Shown: piece by piece, positions 48,304 to 62,600 of the stretch
Position numbering within the stretch: position 1 is the stretch's first letter
How the letters are laid out: each line of letters starts with the position of its first letter
From: Panonychus citri
Lineage: Eukaryota; Arthropoda; Arachnida; Trombidiformes; Tetranychidae
Direction: 5' to 3'
Assembly (NCBI RefSeq): GCF_014898815.1
Contig: NW_026515497.1
Span: 372,001-436,000, forward strand
Length of the DNA: 64,000 nucleotides
Translations under genes and position numbers: made by a program
Notes under the pieces: model-generated
Databases searched by the model: none
Told to the model about the DNA's origin: nothing
Seen by the model: the letters and a program-made list of their open reading frames with translations, nothing else

Positions 48304-51300
48304 CATTACTCCAAAGTATCTTCAATATTATTACTTATCAACCTATTTCAATACAATAGCTCATCGCCTCATCATTTTCATCTGAAATCTTTATCATCCT
48401 CTTATCTTCATCTTTACTCATCATCATCTCAAATTGCCACACACTGATTCTTATTCATATATATATTATAAATATCACTCTCTTTTTTTCTGGTTACAAT
48501 TCATAATAATACAACAGTTATCATCTTTTCCTTTTCCGTTTTTTATTCTCATTTCCTCATCATCTTCATCATCAATTGTTATACAATTCATCATTTCCAT
48601 TTCCGCTTTTCTTGTTACATAGGCAAGTGTTTATATATCATTTGCTTTAACCATCCACCCACATCATTATCATCATCATCATGACAGATTAACCATTAAT
48701 TCAAATGATAAAAAAAAGTGTTACTATTGTAATAATAATTGAATGGGAAAAAATGTTGTAATCAATTTTATCTTCATCAGATGATGATGATAATCATCAT
48801 CATCATCATCATCATCTCTTATAGATTCAAAACTGAAAATTCAACAGAATTGAAAGTAAACATTAATAATAATAAATTCATTAAATTTCAGTTCATCAGA
48901 TTAATTTTCCCAGATACTTAACCATGATAAGGATAAAGATACATTTGTATGATTCCTGTTAAACCAATTAAATAAGTAATCATATTAATTATAATCAATA
49001 AATGTAACTTAATTGGTTAACCCAAAAAATAACAAAACAAATCAAATCAAATGAATGGTAATCAATGAATCTAAATCCTTTTGGCAAGTGAAAGGGAAAC
49101 AAAAAGTTGAACATCATTCAGAGATTAGGATAATGATTAAGATGAAAGATTAACTTTTCATGGATCAATGAGAAATTAAAGTAAATATACTTTAACGTTA
49201 TTTAGTTACCAACGAAGCAATTTAAGCAACAATTATAATTACTGGAAGATGATGATAAAGATGAGGATGCTAAAGAGATGAACAAAAAAAAGATGAACTA
49301 ACATTGAACATCACCAATGTATTAGATGATAATGTTAACAATGTATACACATTGATGATGATTTTCATTGGGACTGTAAGTGTTTACAGTAGCAGTGAAA
49401 ATTGAAACCATTAAATTGGTCATTGATTGTTGTGATTATCGTAAGCAATTAACTATTGGTTGGTTAGTTTAAGTTTTTCAATAATATTAAGGGATAAAGT
49501 TTATGTTAATGTTGGTCACTATTGATGATTTACCTAAATAAATATACATTAAATTGATTGATTTAATTTTGCTTTTATTACAATGAAAATGAGTGAGTGT
49601 GTATGTGTGTATTTAACTGAATCAATATTAAACGCAGTGTAAATTTAGTTTACTATTGAAAAGGAATCAACAATTTATCGTAAAAAAAAATTGTCCAAGT
49701 GTTTCCTTTTCATCATCGTCCCCGCATCATTTTCAAAGTGACCCTTTCAACTGGTCAAAATATGGAGACTGGTCAATGCTAATTGGATCCTCTTTAGATT
49801 GATTTTTATCATTTGGTTATCACAAATGCTTTGGTATTGGTAAATTTTTTGCTCTTCCTTTTGATGTTAAGTGATAATAAGACATGCTCTTGAAAAGATG
49901 AGGATGAGGATGAGGATGAAGAGAAGATGTAATTGTGAGCTTTTTTTTTCTTACTGGAAAAAAAGAAAGAGGAAAGAAAGTGGATGAAGATGGAGAGTAA
50001 ACAATTCTCTCAAATTTCATCTTCATCTTCATCTTCATCCATCTTGTATTTGTAGTTATCTTCTGGTAATAAGTTATCATCAACGATTATCAAAGTGTTA
50101 ACCTTGTTATCATTTTTTTCAGGTTTTCATCTTAATTATGATTTGTAACAATCATAATTAATAGTGATTCGTAAATAACAATTAACTTGTTATTCTAATG
50201 CTTACATAATCTGATTGAGTGATTAAATTGTAATTGCAACCATTTGACAGATTAGGATTATATTTGGATAAAGATTAACTGGTTTAATCAATAATCAAAG
50301 TGCTCGACCCAGATTATCATGTTAACAATAATGACCAATAAAAAGAGGGCAGTTTATATAAATTAACCTTGACAATATACAAAAAAAACCGCATCACTTG
50401 ATTGTTAAAGTCAAAGTAAAATTGATGAGGATAAACAATTTGACAAATTGTTATTACCACCAAAGTATTGATAATAAACTGAATCAACTCCCACTTTTTG
50501 TGAATATTGTTATCAATTGACAGCGACAACATACGGTTGATTGTGAGGCTTAATTGTTGTGACATAATTTTCATAATCAATGGAAATTGGGTAACAATTG
50601 ATGAAGATGTTAAAAGTAATTTATAGTAAGAGTAAAATGTTACACAACAAAAAGAGAAGGTGTAACCTTATTGGTTAATCCAATTGAAGATAATGTCACC
50701 TCACTTTATCATCCGAATACAATATTATCTATTAAATCTGTTCATCATCATCATCATCATCATCATATATTCATCTTCATCCTTTAAGAGGATTGACTAT
50801 CTTCCTCTCTCTCTCTCTCTTTTATCACTCAATTTACTCAATGGTGATCAACTAAAAGGTAATAATAATCAAGCCTCATGGGAGGGATCAATTTGATCAC
50901 TGATATAGTATCATCATTATCATCATTATCCAGGAATGAGATTGTAATAACATTAATGGAGATGATGTTCATCATTATCATCATGGTGGAAAAGAAGAAA
51001 AAAAATTTCTCTCTTAATTTTATCAACATTAGATTCCAATTTAAATGTAATATCTAGAGGTGAATACAAAGTAATATGAATACCAATCCATTGATCTGGT
51101 CTTTTTTTACATCATCATCATGATCTTCATGATGATAAAGAAGAGGAGGAAGATAATATCAGCCATTTGTATAGGATTTTGAGTACAATGAATGAATTGA
51201 TTATGATGAATTGTATTGTTATCATTTACCTTGATCATCATCTTGCTTTTTTTTTCTTGTTTTCTTTCCAGAAGATGAGCAACATCATAAAGGTGACATG

Positions 51301-51899
51301 GGCGATGCTCACGCAACTACAAATTACTCACCTTTATCTTCATTTACAATGATGATGATAATGGTTACCAAGGTGAGAAAAGTAAAGAGCAAGATGAATA
51401 TCAGTAATTTCTATTGTTATATAGACAATTCGAAACTTTTTTTTCTTTCATTCGAAATTTCGAGTTTTTTTTTTGTAAAATTTTCTCTTGCAATCGTTAG
51501 TTTCTCTGTTGATATTGATCTTGATGGCGATTTTCTTGCTAATTGTGATTAGATTGTTGCAACTTTATCGATCGTATCTATGGACTATTTTACTCTTTGG
51601 GTCATTTGTCTTATCATCTTTTTATCATCTTCTCATCTTCCCATTGTAATATTTACTTTCTCAACTTTTTTCTTCTTCTTCTCTTTTCTTTTTCTTTTTT
51701 TACCACAAAAAGAATAGAAAAAAAAAATTTTCGCAATTACCAGAAATCACGCATTCTATTTACTTCAACTAATTACAAATCTAATTCATTTCTCTCAATT
51801 TACACTTAATCATCTTAACTTCTCTTCATCGAGTGTATAATTGTAACTAAATGTTGTATTACCTTGGTTGCGATATTATTACAGATAATTTAACAAACT
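47156..51899. other. Upstream region of Six1/2
   Basis: No coding exon supported. It must hold the Six promoter and 5' UTR. It contains (CT)n at 48259-48300, CAT runs (48792-48816, 50741-50766) and a TTCATC/GATGAG cluster near 49895-50045. The high share of simple repeats makes every open frame here doubtful. Confidence 0.55.
48259..48300. repeat. (CT)n microsatellite
   Basis: About 21 CT units about 1.1 kb upstream of the Six start codon. Confidence 0.95.
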
Positions 51900-52484
51900 C
51901 GACTGGATATTATCAAGTGTAATATCAATAATATGATTGCAATGATTATCGACTCCCACTGATATCACCTGATAATTTATCATATGATATGACCTTTTAT
52001 TGACCACACCTTTGGAAAAATTTAACAATTACAATTTGTGTCAGTTTGATTATCGTTAATTGTTAGTTTCATGTAATGGTAACAAGATTTATCTCTATGA
52101 TAGTATTGAGTTTATATTCTCGTTGGTATCGATAAGATTAAGATTAAAACTTTGTCTCTCTTTCTCTTTATTGGTCATGTTCGTTAATCTGTTATCGTTG
52201 TTGTTGTTGTTAATCTTAATCAACAACACATTTAATTCTTTGCGATATCAAACATTCATCTTTTTTTTCATATTCTCTTTCAAAAAGGAGAGAGTGAGAA
52301 TGAGAGAGAGAAGGAGAGGAAGATGGAGAAAGTGGGGTGGGTTAGAAGGTGACTTGTGTATTCTCACCAACGGATATGTAACTAATAGATGCGTAAGCTT
52401 CTGATCTTCATCCAACTGGAATAAAAGTTTGTTGACATAAGCGAAACAAAAGTAGCCCTAAAAATACACAATCAAAGAAGAGAC

Positions 52485-52489
<5 letters not shown>

Positions 52490-52552
<63 letters not shown>
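52490..52552. repeat. (GA)n microsatellite, expanded relative to the left arm
   Basis: About 31 GA units. The paired left-arm site (about 38061-38077) has only a short, interrupted CT run before the same CAGTGTCTCTTC flank. Confidence 0.92.
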
Positions 52553-52556
<4 letters not shown>

Positions 52557-55431
52557 AGATGAAGATGAGATAGACAGATATGAAAGTATGAATAAAGACA
52601 GAAGAAGATGAAAAAGATAAGAGAGAGAGAAAGAGAGAGGGAGAGAGAGGGAGAGACGAGGATGATGAAGATCACATTTCACACAAATGATTGTGACCTT
52701 TTACCCAAAGCGTTTTGTAACACATCGAGTTGATTGCAACCGTTTTAGACTTTAACTCATCCCAATCTCTTAAAACTCACATGATTTTACTTTCTATTAG
52801 ATGAGAACATTGATTATCATCATGATAAGATGAGAGAGAAATTTCAATGAATTTGAAGAAATTTAAGACGAAAGAAGAAGAAGAAGAGGAAGAGGAAGAA
52901 AACGATAGCAAAGATACGATAGAAAGATAAAAGGATCTTTTGGACTCGAAGGAGCATTTTAATCCTTTAGAATTCGAGTCAAAGATTAAGTCATTTTCAA
53001 TCTAATCCATTGACTCATAGCTCATCTAATCCATTAGCTCAACATTTTTTTCCTTTTTAACTGCGTAAATGCCACAATTGTATCGATTCTGATATGTAAC
53101 ATGTTGTGTAATCAGTTAATTAGATAATCAAATGTTTGATAACAATTAATTCAAATGACTTTTTTAGTTGTCCAAATGATTGGTTGTTATTTGGTTTGAA
53201 TTGAGTTGATATTTGACAAGATTATTGTTGATGATTAGTTTTATTTGTGTCTTAATTTTTACTACTCAATGATCATTGTGATACAATTGATGTAATATCT
53301 ATGACAAGGTGAGATTTTTATCAATGAACTTTTCATATGAAAGTTACAGTTAATTTTTGGTCTGTTGTTCATTCATCTCATTGTTACTTTACCTTTTGTA
53401 TTAATGATACAAGATTATGATGATAATAAGGGTATAATAGAAAGAGGGAGTGAAAGAGAGAGAGAGAGAGATGATAATGATTGAACAAGATGATCAGTAA
53501 TAAAAAGCATTGTTGATGTTTTGTTACATTAGAAGATGAACAATAGACATGAAAAAGAAAAAGAAAAATATTATTTTGTAAAATCAGTTTTTCTGTGGTA
53601 AAGATTACCTTGTTAGAGAGATTGAGAGACGATGATGATGATGATGATTGTGATGATAAAGGTAAGAGAGAAAGAAAGAAAGAGAAAGAGAAAGAGAGAA
53701 GGCAAATCAACAGTAAATGAGCAACAACAAAGGCGAAAACAAGAAAGTTAACAAAAAGCCTTTTCCGTGACCAGAGAGAAAAGGAAGTTGCTTTGAAGAG
53801 GAAAAGATGAAGAGATGGAGATGAAGATGGAGGAATGAAGAGATGAAGAGATGAAGAGAGACCCTGGGAGTGGGTTATCAAGGTAAATGTGTTTTCTCAT
53901 CATCCAAGCAAAAGCTTATATTGAGTACGAAAGGTAATCTAATACCAATGAATTGAAATTGGAATGAGAATGAGATGCAAGAGAGAGAAAGAGAAAGAGG
54001 GTGGGGAGAGAGAGAGAGAGAGAGAAAGAGAGGAACGAAGATGAAAAGTATCGAGTTACCTTTTGGGTCGATAGATGATGAAGCAATGAAGAGGAAGAAA
54101 AAGAAAAAGAAAAAGAAAAAGAAGATGAAGAAGAAGAAGATGAAAATGATGATGATGATAAGAATCAGAATAAGAAGAAAAAAGTTATAAGAGCAAATTT
54201 GATGAAAAGAAAAGAAAAAAAACTTTTCATCTTCCATAGAATCGATGAAGTAACATTTTGTTCTTTGTCTCTTCTTCTCCATCTTCATCTTCATCATCTT
54301 CTTCTTCTTTATCATCTTAATCCTCCCAAACAACAATCACTTAATCACTACAACCTAATCGTTATAATCTAATGTATCAACTGAAAGTGGATAAAGTTGA
54401 TTATTGTTGTTAACCATTAAAACATATTTAATGAAGAAAAGGTAACAATATATTGATTGTGATCAATATTTCAAGAGTCAACATGGTTTAGGTTAACAAT
54501 GAACGAGTAACAATTAGACCTTGTAAACTAACAATTAATAGCTGAATGAATAATCTATAAAGAGTTAGTCAACAATCAATTAGCATAAATAAGTAATGAT
54601 TATGATTCATGGGAAATTTATATTAATTCAATAATCTTATTGGATGAGGAAACTTTAAACACTTTCATTAATTAGATTTGTATTCAAATGTTAACATTAA
54701 TTTTCATTGAACTTGAAACTAATCACCAAGTGTCTTAAGTTAATCAGTTAGTCTGTTTAATATTATCATTCGGATTAAATTTGATTGGTAACAATTTAAA
54801 AGATTCCAATTGATTAAATAGTAAACGATATTAATAATCTTGATGATTGATCATAATTAAGGTTGACAATCAGTGTACCGTTATTAATGAGGATAAGATG
54901 AGAAAATTAAAGAAATTAATAGTTGGATTAGTAAGAGAAAAAATTTTTTTTTCTTCTCTTGATTCTTAATCTTGAAGATTAATCCGATTCTTTGGTCAAA
55001 TGATATTCTGTCATCTCTTTGATTATTTTTCTATGGATAACTGACCAGATTAAGAATAATATCAAATGATAACAAGATTAACTGGTTTAATTAATCAGCT
55101 AATTGTAACTTTGGGTTTTCGGCTATTGGGTTACAATTAACACTTTAAATGAGATTGGAAATGTTATTGATACTCAAGTAGAAGACGAAATGATGAAAGA
55201 TGAAGGTGGATAGAATTTAATTTTCAACAATCAAATTTGATTAACCTTGAGAGACAATTAAAGAAACAAATATTATGATAGTTAATCCAAGTGTGAAAAC
55301 CAAATCAGGTTAATCTTAATTATTGTGATCGAGTAACAATTTACCAATAGAAAGTGAGGATTTAAACTTGCGATTCAATTGAAGATTGGAAACAAATATT
55401 GGTGACAAGATTGATTAGTTGTCAAGGTCAA

Positions 55432-55858
55432 GGGTTACTAACTAAATGGATGCCAAGGTAAAAGGTAAATGAAGGTTGTGATGGAATCGCCATCATATTT
55501 GTCAATCAAATGGGAGAAACACTTAGAATGTAATTGATTTAAATTGATTGTTAACCAGAATAACAATCATCTGCTTTCATCTTTTACCATCAATGTTGAT
55601 CATCCTCATCCTCATCATCATCATCATCATAATGATAATCATGTTCACCTTCATTGACACCATGTAATAGGAAAAAGGGATTGGTCCTTATACTGAGTGA
55701 ACTCATAAGGGTATTTCAATTGAATGTGAATATTATTGAGGTTTGGCTTTGAGAGAGCAAGTGAGTGAGTAAGTGAGAGAGAGTGTGAGTTGGTAAGTGA
55801 ATGAGTCTACCTGAGATAACAGGTAACCCTTGTTACCTTACATGATAACTTAATGATT
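55432..55858. repeat. Right-arm member of the three-copy block
   Basis: The same block as 46300-46612 (direct) and 30174-30608 (inverted). This copy and the left-arm copy include an extra CATCAT-rich insert and a GAGTGAGTAAGTGAG stretch missing from the 46-kb copy. Confidence 0.85.
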
Positions 55859-56730
55859 GGTTATCATTGAGTTAAACACACATACAGACAAATGAAAAGT
55901 ATACAAGGTAAATATAATATACTCTTAATGGTAACAATAAAAGGTAAACTTGTATTACAAAAAGAGCGACAATAAGTGTCGATGGGATCTTCATTTAAAC
56001 TTCGAGGGTCAATTGATGAATGTAAATGTGATAATCTTGCGTAGAAATGAAGGTGAGAGAGTGAGATGAAATCAGAGATTGAATAAGGAGGAGGCAATTG
56101 CATAGAAGGTGGAGTGGGAGGTGATGATGATGATGATGATGAGATGGATGAAGATGATACAGAAATAAATGCCTATAGAAAAGTATCTGATATCTAAGGA
56201 TGAAGATTAAGATGAAGATGATGATGTTGGTGGAAGATTGAATAAGGTGATAATCATCAAATTGCCTTTTTGCATTTTCGTTTTCTTTTTTTCTTCTTCT
56301 CTCTTTCATCATCATTAACATTATCATTTCTAATTTCTCATCTCTTATCATCATCATCATCATCATTTGATTTTTTTTGTTTCACGTAAAACAATTGAGA
56401 AGGAGAAGAGAAAAAACTAGTTAATTGTAATCATATAAGACATTTGGTTAACGATGTATTATGATGATAATCATCATCATCTCATCATCAGTATGAGACA
56501 TGACAAAAAAAATGGCAACAGTAATGACGAGATTGAAAAGGATGAGGATGAAGATGAAAATGAAGATGATGAGGATAAAATGATTAGAGATGCTCAAGTT
56601 ACATAGAGAAAAATTTGTTATTCTTTTTCTTTTTCTTTTATTTTCTATTTTCTTCTCTTTTCTTAAAAACATCATCATCATCATTTTAATCTCCTTGATG
56701 ATCATCGTCTTACTAAAAAAAGAGAAAAAT

Positions 56731-56761
<31 letters not shown>

Positions 56762-59224
56762 GGACTTTTTGTCACAGAGATTATCATCTTCATTCTCATC
56801 ATTTGACATACTTACGATTTGATTTACCAGATATGAAATTTGAATTTATCTAAACCTTGGTTTTCATTTACCTTTTCATCCTCGTCTTCATCTTCATTTT
56901 CATCCTCATCCTCATCCTCATCTGCATCTTTATCTTATCGTCTATGAGATCATCTAAATGTTGGTGACTTTGTTTGGAAAATGTTGATTGTCAATCAACT
57001 ATTAGCATCAAGAGAAACAACAACAATCAAGTTAATGTGTTTTCTTGTTGATGTCACAGCAATTTGATTGTTTCCATTATCATAAACCTAATCATCTTCA
57101 TCCTCATCAAAACAAAATGATACTATTACTACACAATAGAGTTACCTGATATCCTCGACCCGTTGGCACATCGAGTCGCACACACAGACACACTCATTGA
57201 TTATAATCATCATCATGATTATCATTATGATTATTAACAAGAGTAACAATTTAAATCTCAAAGCGATTTGCACCAATGTCAAACCCCAACACTAATCATC
57301 ATCATCATAATCATCATTATAATTGTCATCACAATTTATTTTCAGCCTTATTAAGGTTTCCCTTTTTGATTATCAATTCAATTGTTATAACCAGAAAGTA
57401 AACAGTAACAATTTGATAACAATAATTGATAATTTGATATTATTTACTATTAGTTGGTCGTTAATATTGATACAATTGAATAAGGAATTGATCAGAAAAA
57501 TAATAATAATAACGAGACCACAAAATGAATTGGATTAGATTGTTAATCCGAAGCAAAAAAAACTGATTATCCTTTTCGATGTTTAAAATAATCAATCAAC
57601 GCATTCATCTTTAATCATAATAACAATTTAATGATCATGATCATTATCACAATCATTGATTATAGAAGAAGATGAAATATCATCATCATCATCTTTTTAT
57701 AGAGTTTTATAGTATAAGAGTTTTTTTATTATTCTTTTTATCACTTTAAGGACTTTCCATCATCATCATCATCTTTATCTTCATCTCTGTAGGAAATTGT
57801 CACTTTGTTGATGATAAACAAACAGACAAATGGGATAATGATGATGATGATGATTCTTGTTTGAATCCTAGATGATCATTAGATTGGAACCGAATCCAAT
57901 TGAACAATAGTTACCTTTTTTTACTCCTCCTTTTGATCTGAAATTATTGCGTGAGACTGTTGGTTGATGATCGTCATTAACATCAACAGAGTTCTAATTA
58001 TCATCATCTGTACTATTTCAAAAAATGAGAATAACAATTGATAATCATGACAGAGGAAAACGAAGGAACCAGAAAATTCAAATCATCTCCAAATTCCCAA
58101 GCTTAAGGTTCAAATTACAAGAAGGTATTTTCACCATTGTGGTCACTTCGAATTCAAATCGGACATTGTAAGAAAGAAAGTGATCTTTTGACATCTTAAG
58201 AAAACCCTTTATTTACAAACGACATAAGTGTCAATTGAAACGTTTAAGACGACGAAACCAAAACTCGAAGAAAAGAACTCCCTTAGGCTAATTTGAGTTC
58301 TAATGAAAATGTCAATTTCAGATGAAACGTGAATGAAGGTTAATTTGAAAAGAAGAGATTTAGAATCAACTTGATTTATTGTTTGGTCTCTTTATTGTTA
58401 ATCACAATTGTGAACATTTATATTGTTACAACGTTGTTACTATTGTCCAAGAGGAGAGTGTGGTGATTGTGGGTTCGTGTTGTTGTTGATGTTTCTTGTT
58501 ATTTGTTGTTGTTTGTTGGTCGATGTCACAATAAAATGGCCTCAAAAGTGAATCCAAAAAACCACAGGAAAGAAAACGATGCTAGAAAATAATAGAATAA
58601 CAAAAAATAGAATAAAAAAAGTGACTATTGACTTATCACTCCCCTTGTAACCGAATGGGAGTGAATAAGTTAATCATAATCATAATCAAGACACAATAAG
58701 TGTAACCATACACACTCACAATCAAAAGTAATTGTTGAGTTTGTCAAGCTCAATGAAAGAGGCAAATGTCACTTTTTGACCTTCGATTGACTTTTCATAC
58801 TTTCGGTACCAATTACAGGTTCGAGTTTAATATTTTCCTCCTTCGATCTTTTTTTGTGACTTAAAGATCATCGATAGAAACGAAATTAATATTCTAATTA
58901 TTTATCTAATGTCCATTTCTCTTGATTAAACTCTCTTTTTTTATCAACACTGATAACCATCAATCAACAATTAAAGTTAGTCAATTATTGAGGTTTAATT
59001 GCATTTCTCTGATTATCAAGATGATCTCAAAGTAATTGAGCTTTGATTGTGTTGAAATGCAATTGAAGGTTTATAATTAAAGATCTCTAATCACAACATA
59101 GAAATCAAATTAAATGGTATTTATCATTACCTACCTTTTTAATCAAAGTAAATTAATCCAATCATTTAAGTGTATTTGTATTAATCTTTAATGGTGTTAA
59201 CTTAAATAAAGCGAAAATGTTGAT

Positions 59225-59228
<4 letters not shown>

Positions 59229-59269
<41 letters not shown>
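59229..59269. repeat. (GA)n microsatellite
   Basis: About 20 GA units, just outside the right arm. Confidence 0.92.
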
Positions 59270-59271
<2 letters not shown>

Positions 59272-59603
59272 AAGATGGGAATAAGATGATAAAGGCGATA
59301 GACTCCAACAGAGAGAGATTCAAAATAAGTGCTAAATCCAATTAATTTGAAGGTAAAAAAGAAACGAATTAAATTTAATTCGTCCTCAGTCTCTCTATCT
59401 CTTTCTCTCATCTTTTTGTTAAGTGAGAAAGATGAAAAGTAAACACTTTGGGAGAGAAGAAGAAAAAAGTATCAACTGGACATTCTACTTTCTAATTACC
59501 ACCTTGACCTCCTCCTCTTCCTCCTTCATGATACCTTTTCTTACTTTCTCCTCCTCTTTTACGCAATGGAACATGAAATAATGAGCTGAAAGATTCACAC
59601 CTT

Positions 59604-59606
<3 letters not shown>

Positions 59607-59637
<31 letters not shown>
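59607..59637. repeat. (GA)n microsatellite
   Basis: About 15 GA units. Confidence 0.9.
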
Positions 59638-59639
<2 letters not shown>

Positions 59640-62600
59640 TTCCTCCTCATCGTTTCTTGTCATCTGATTCTGTTGACCAATCCCACCGGTGATACGATTC
59701 TAGGTAATCAATCTCACTCCGAGAGATACACATTCACTAATAGTAGTAACCAAAACAGCAACAACAGCAACAACAAAAACTAAAGGTAAGTTAGAGTATC
59801 AAAATTTTTTACCTTTTCAAAAGTTACTGACCACTAACTACTACTACTATTAACTGACCTCTGTTGGGGATGATGCTCAAAGTGTGACTTAAAACACCCA
59901 GGATATGAAAGGAGGGATTAGGATAAAATAAACTCCATGGGAAACTCAGCATGATGATGATGATAAGAGGGAGGGGATAAGTTGATGATGAGCCAACAGG
60001 TAAATCAAATAAGTACACATAAGATTAGTACTATTTCAATTTAATACATTAATATGTAATCAAGAAATCAACTGTTGATAACAATTTGGTTAAAATTGAT
60101 TATGTGTCTTGTCAGTTGATTTTATTTTTCAACTTACTTTTGATTAGTTAAAATTGTTAATTTTAAAGGTGTGGCTTCTGAATCAATTCTGATCATCATC
60201 ATCATCATCGTCATCTTGATAATGATGCTAACAAGATGAAATGAGAAACTTCAAAAATGATCAAGATAAATATTGACATGTATTCACATTGATTTCATTT
60301 ACTTACTTAATTTCTCAACGTTAATCATCCTAATCTTCATCATCTTCATCATCATTTCAGGTTAAAACATTACCTGTGATGATGATCATCATCATCATCA
60401 CTATCAAAGATGATAAACTTACCTGTAACTTTGTAAACATTTGATTGTTTTCATTTCTTGTCTCAATTGGTTAATCATTTTTGTAGATTTGACCCTAACC
60501 CATGATGACCCCCTGATGGTCATGTAATAACCTTGATTATGTTGATTTTTTTTAAATTGTTTATGAAATTAATCATTTATACTTAATCATACTCTCATTT
60601 TCACGCTTAATTTAATCATTTAACTTACAGGTAACAATTTAAAGATGATGATGATGATGATGATGAGAGATGATACTTACTATTGGAACAAAAATTTCTC
60701 TGTCATAATGAACATTATTCATTTAGAATTGAGAATTTGTCTTCTCATCTTTTGATTGCAATTTTTTTCTTTCTCTCTCTCTCTTTTTAATTAACTTGAT
60801 CACCTTTTAATCATTAATAATAATCATTAATTTTCATGTTGAAATCAGTTAATAATCAATTTCCAATTTCAACCTACACTAATCAGAGGATTGAGTTAAC
60901 TTTTTGGAAAATTTTTTCCGTCAAAATTAATCAAATGCAATTAAAAGTAATAACAATCTATTAATTTTAAACAGACAATTTAACAATCAAATATAAGAAA
61001 ATTACTCACCTTCAATAATTAACTCGATTAACTAATCACTAAATTGATTTCAAGGGTTATAATAAATATGATAATGATAAACAATTTGATAACAATCAGA
61101 GTCTTAATACATTTGTAGTGTAAAAAATATAATAATTTGACTAATTGTTACCCTTACAATTAACTGATTTCTCTCAATCTATTCAACCCATTAAATTGCA
61201 ATAATCATTAGTTTTGACAAATCAATTGGCTTTAACAATTAAGACTGTAAATGAAGATGTAAATTGAAGGTGAACATTAATTGTTACCAGAATGAGAAAT
61301 GTTTCTTTGGCACGTTAATATCAATTATTGGAATTAAATTGTTACCCCTTGATTGTTGCTATTGTATTGAGAGAGAGATAAACAATTAGCAATTTGTAAC
61401 AATCAACTCAAATCACTATTTTGCTATTCTTTTAATTGTTACATGAATCAAATGATGCAAAGAAAAGTTTTTGAAACTTTGTAACCGTTGTAACGATTTG
61501 CAATCAAACAACAACAACAGAATCTAATTTGTTGATTTTATCATCATTATCATGATGATCATTATTTAAAGGTGACTTTCAGGTCTCTCTCTCTCTCTCA
61601 CTTCACGTTTTCATGATAAATCATTTGGGTTTCTGGTTCTGGTTAAGCTTCAAGTCCTTTGTATGATTACCTTGAAAAAAGTTCAATCTATTTCAATGTG
61701 TCAAGAGGCAAAAACTACAGTGAAAAATTACCTTGATTTTAATTTTTCCTCATTTCTAATTAACTTTTATCTGTTGATTATTTTGTTTTCAATTGTTTAC
61801 AAGTTAAATTGTTGAGCAAAAATAGTGAATTAACTTACAATTTGCAAGCAATTAACACTATTTTGATTGTGTATGTATGTGTGTGGGTTTATTATTGAAC
61901 ATAATTCCAATGATTTGAAAACAGTTGATTTTTGTTAATTTGATGATTGGTTTGATTGTTGTTGTTGTTGCTGTAAATTAAGTGATTGATTATGTTAAAA
62001 TTGATCATGATTAGCATGAAGTGTAAAAGTTTTTTTTTCCTATTTCAATTGGTTTAATTAATTACAATTACATAGACCTGTATTCATTAAATTAAGAGGT
62101 GTAACTATTATTATTATTATCATCATTATTATTGTCATGGTTGGAGTGACACTTAATCATTATTAGTGTTTGGAGTAATTAATGTTTAATCATTGGTAAT
62201 TTGTAGTTTAATTGTTAATGATATGAGAAAATTAATGTTTAACTTTATTTTTTGACTAGTGTATTGTTGTTAATCATGATAATGATTAAGTTAATTGTGT
62301 GTCCAATTGAAATGACAAAAGTTCATGGTGGATGGTGGGAGGTGGGGTGGAAATCAAGGTGGGACAAAAAGGTAATTCAGATTCTGATATTATTATTCAA
62401 CAATTAAGGTAATTCATGATTTCTCATCATCATCTTAATCATTATCTTCAACTAACAGTTGATCCTCATCAATCAGGATAATGAATATTGTATTTATAAG
62501 TTTGAATGAGAAACAATTAATCATTTTTTTTTTGTTACGAGGAGTAAATTGTCAGAATTACTTTTGATTAGAATTGAGAAGAAGAAAAAAATTTTCCTTA

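Larger units (their letters stand above)
51900..59010. repeat. Right arm of the large inverted duplication
   Basis: Its reverse complement matches 26320-38670, including identical translations over several hundred bases (52060-52404, 57323-57538). It lacks three left-arm blocks: the Six exon 3 segment (replaced by about 90 bp at 54617-54709), the 2.4-kb element (empty site near 54778) and about 0.8 kb (near 55950-56050). It carries about 0.3 kb near 58075-58370 that is not in the left arm. No gene is supported in it. Confidence 0.92.
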
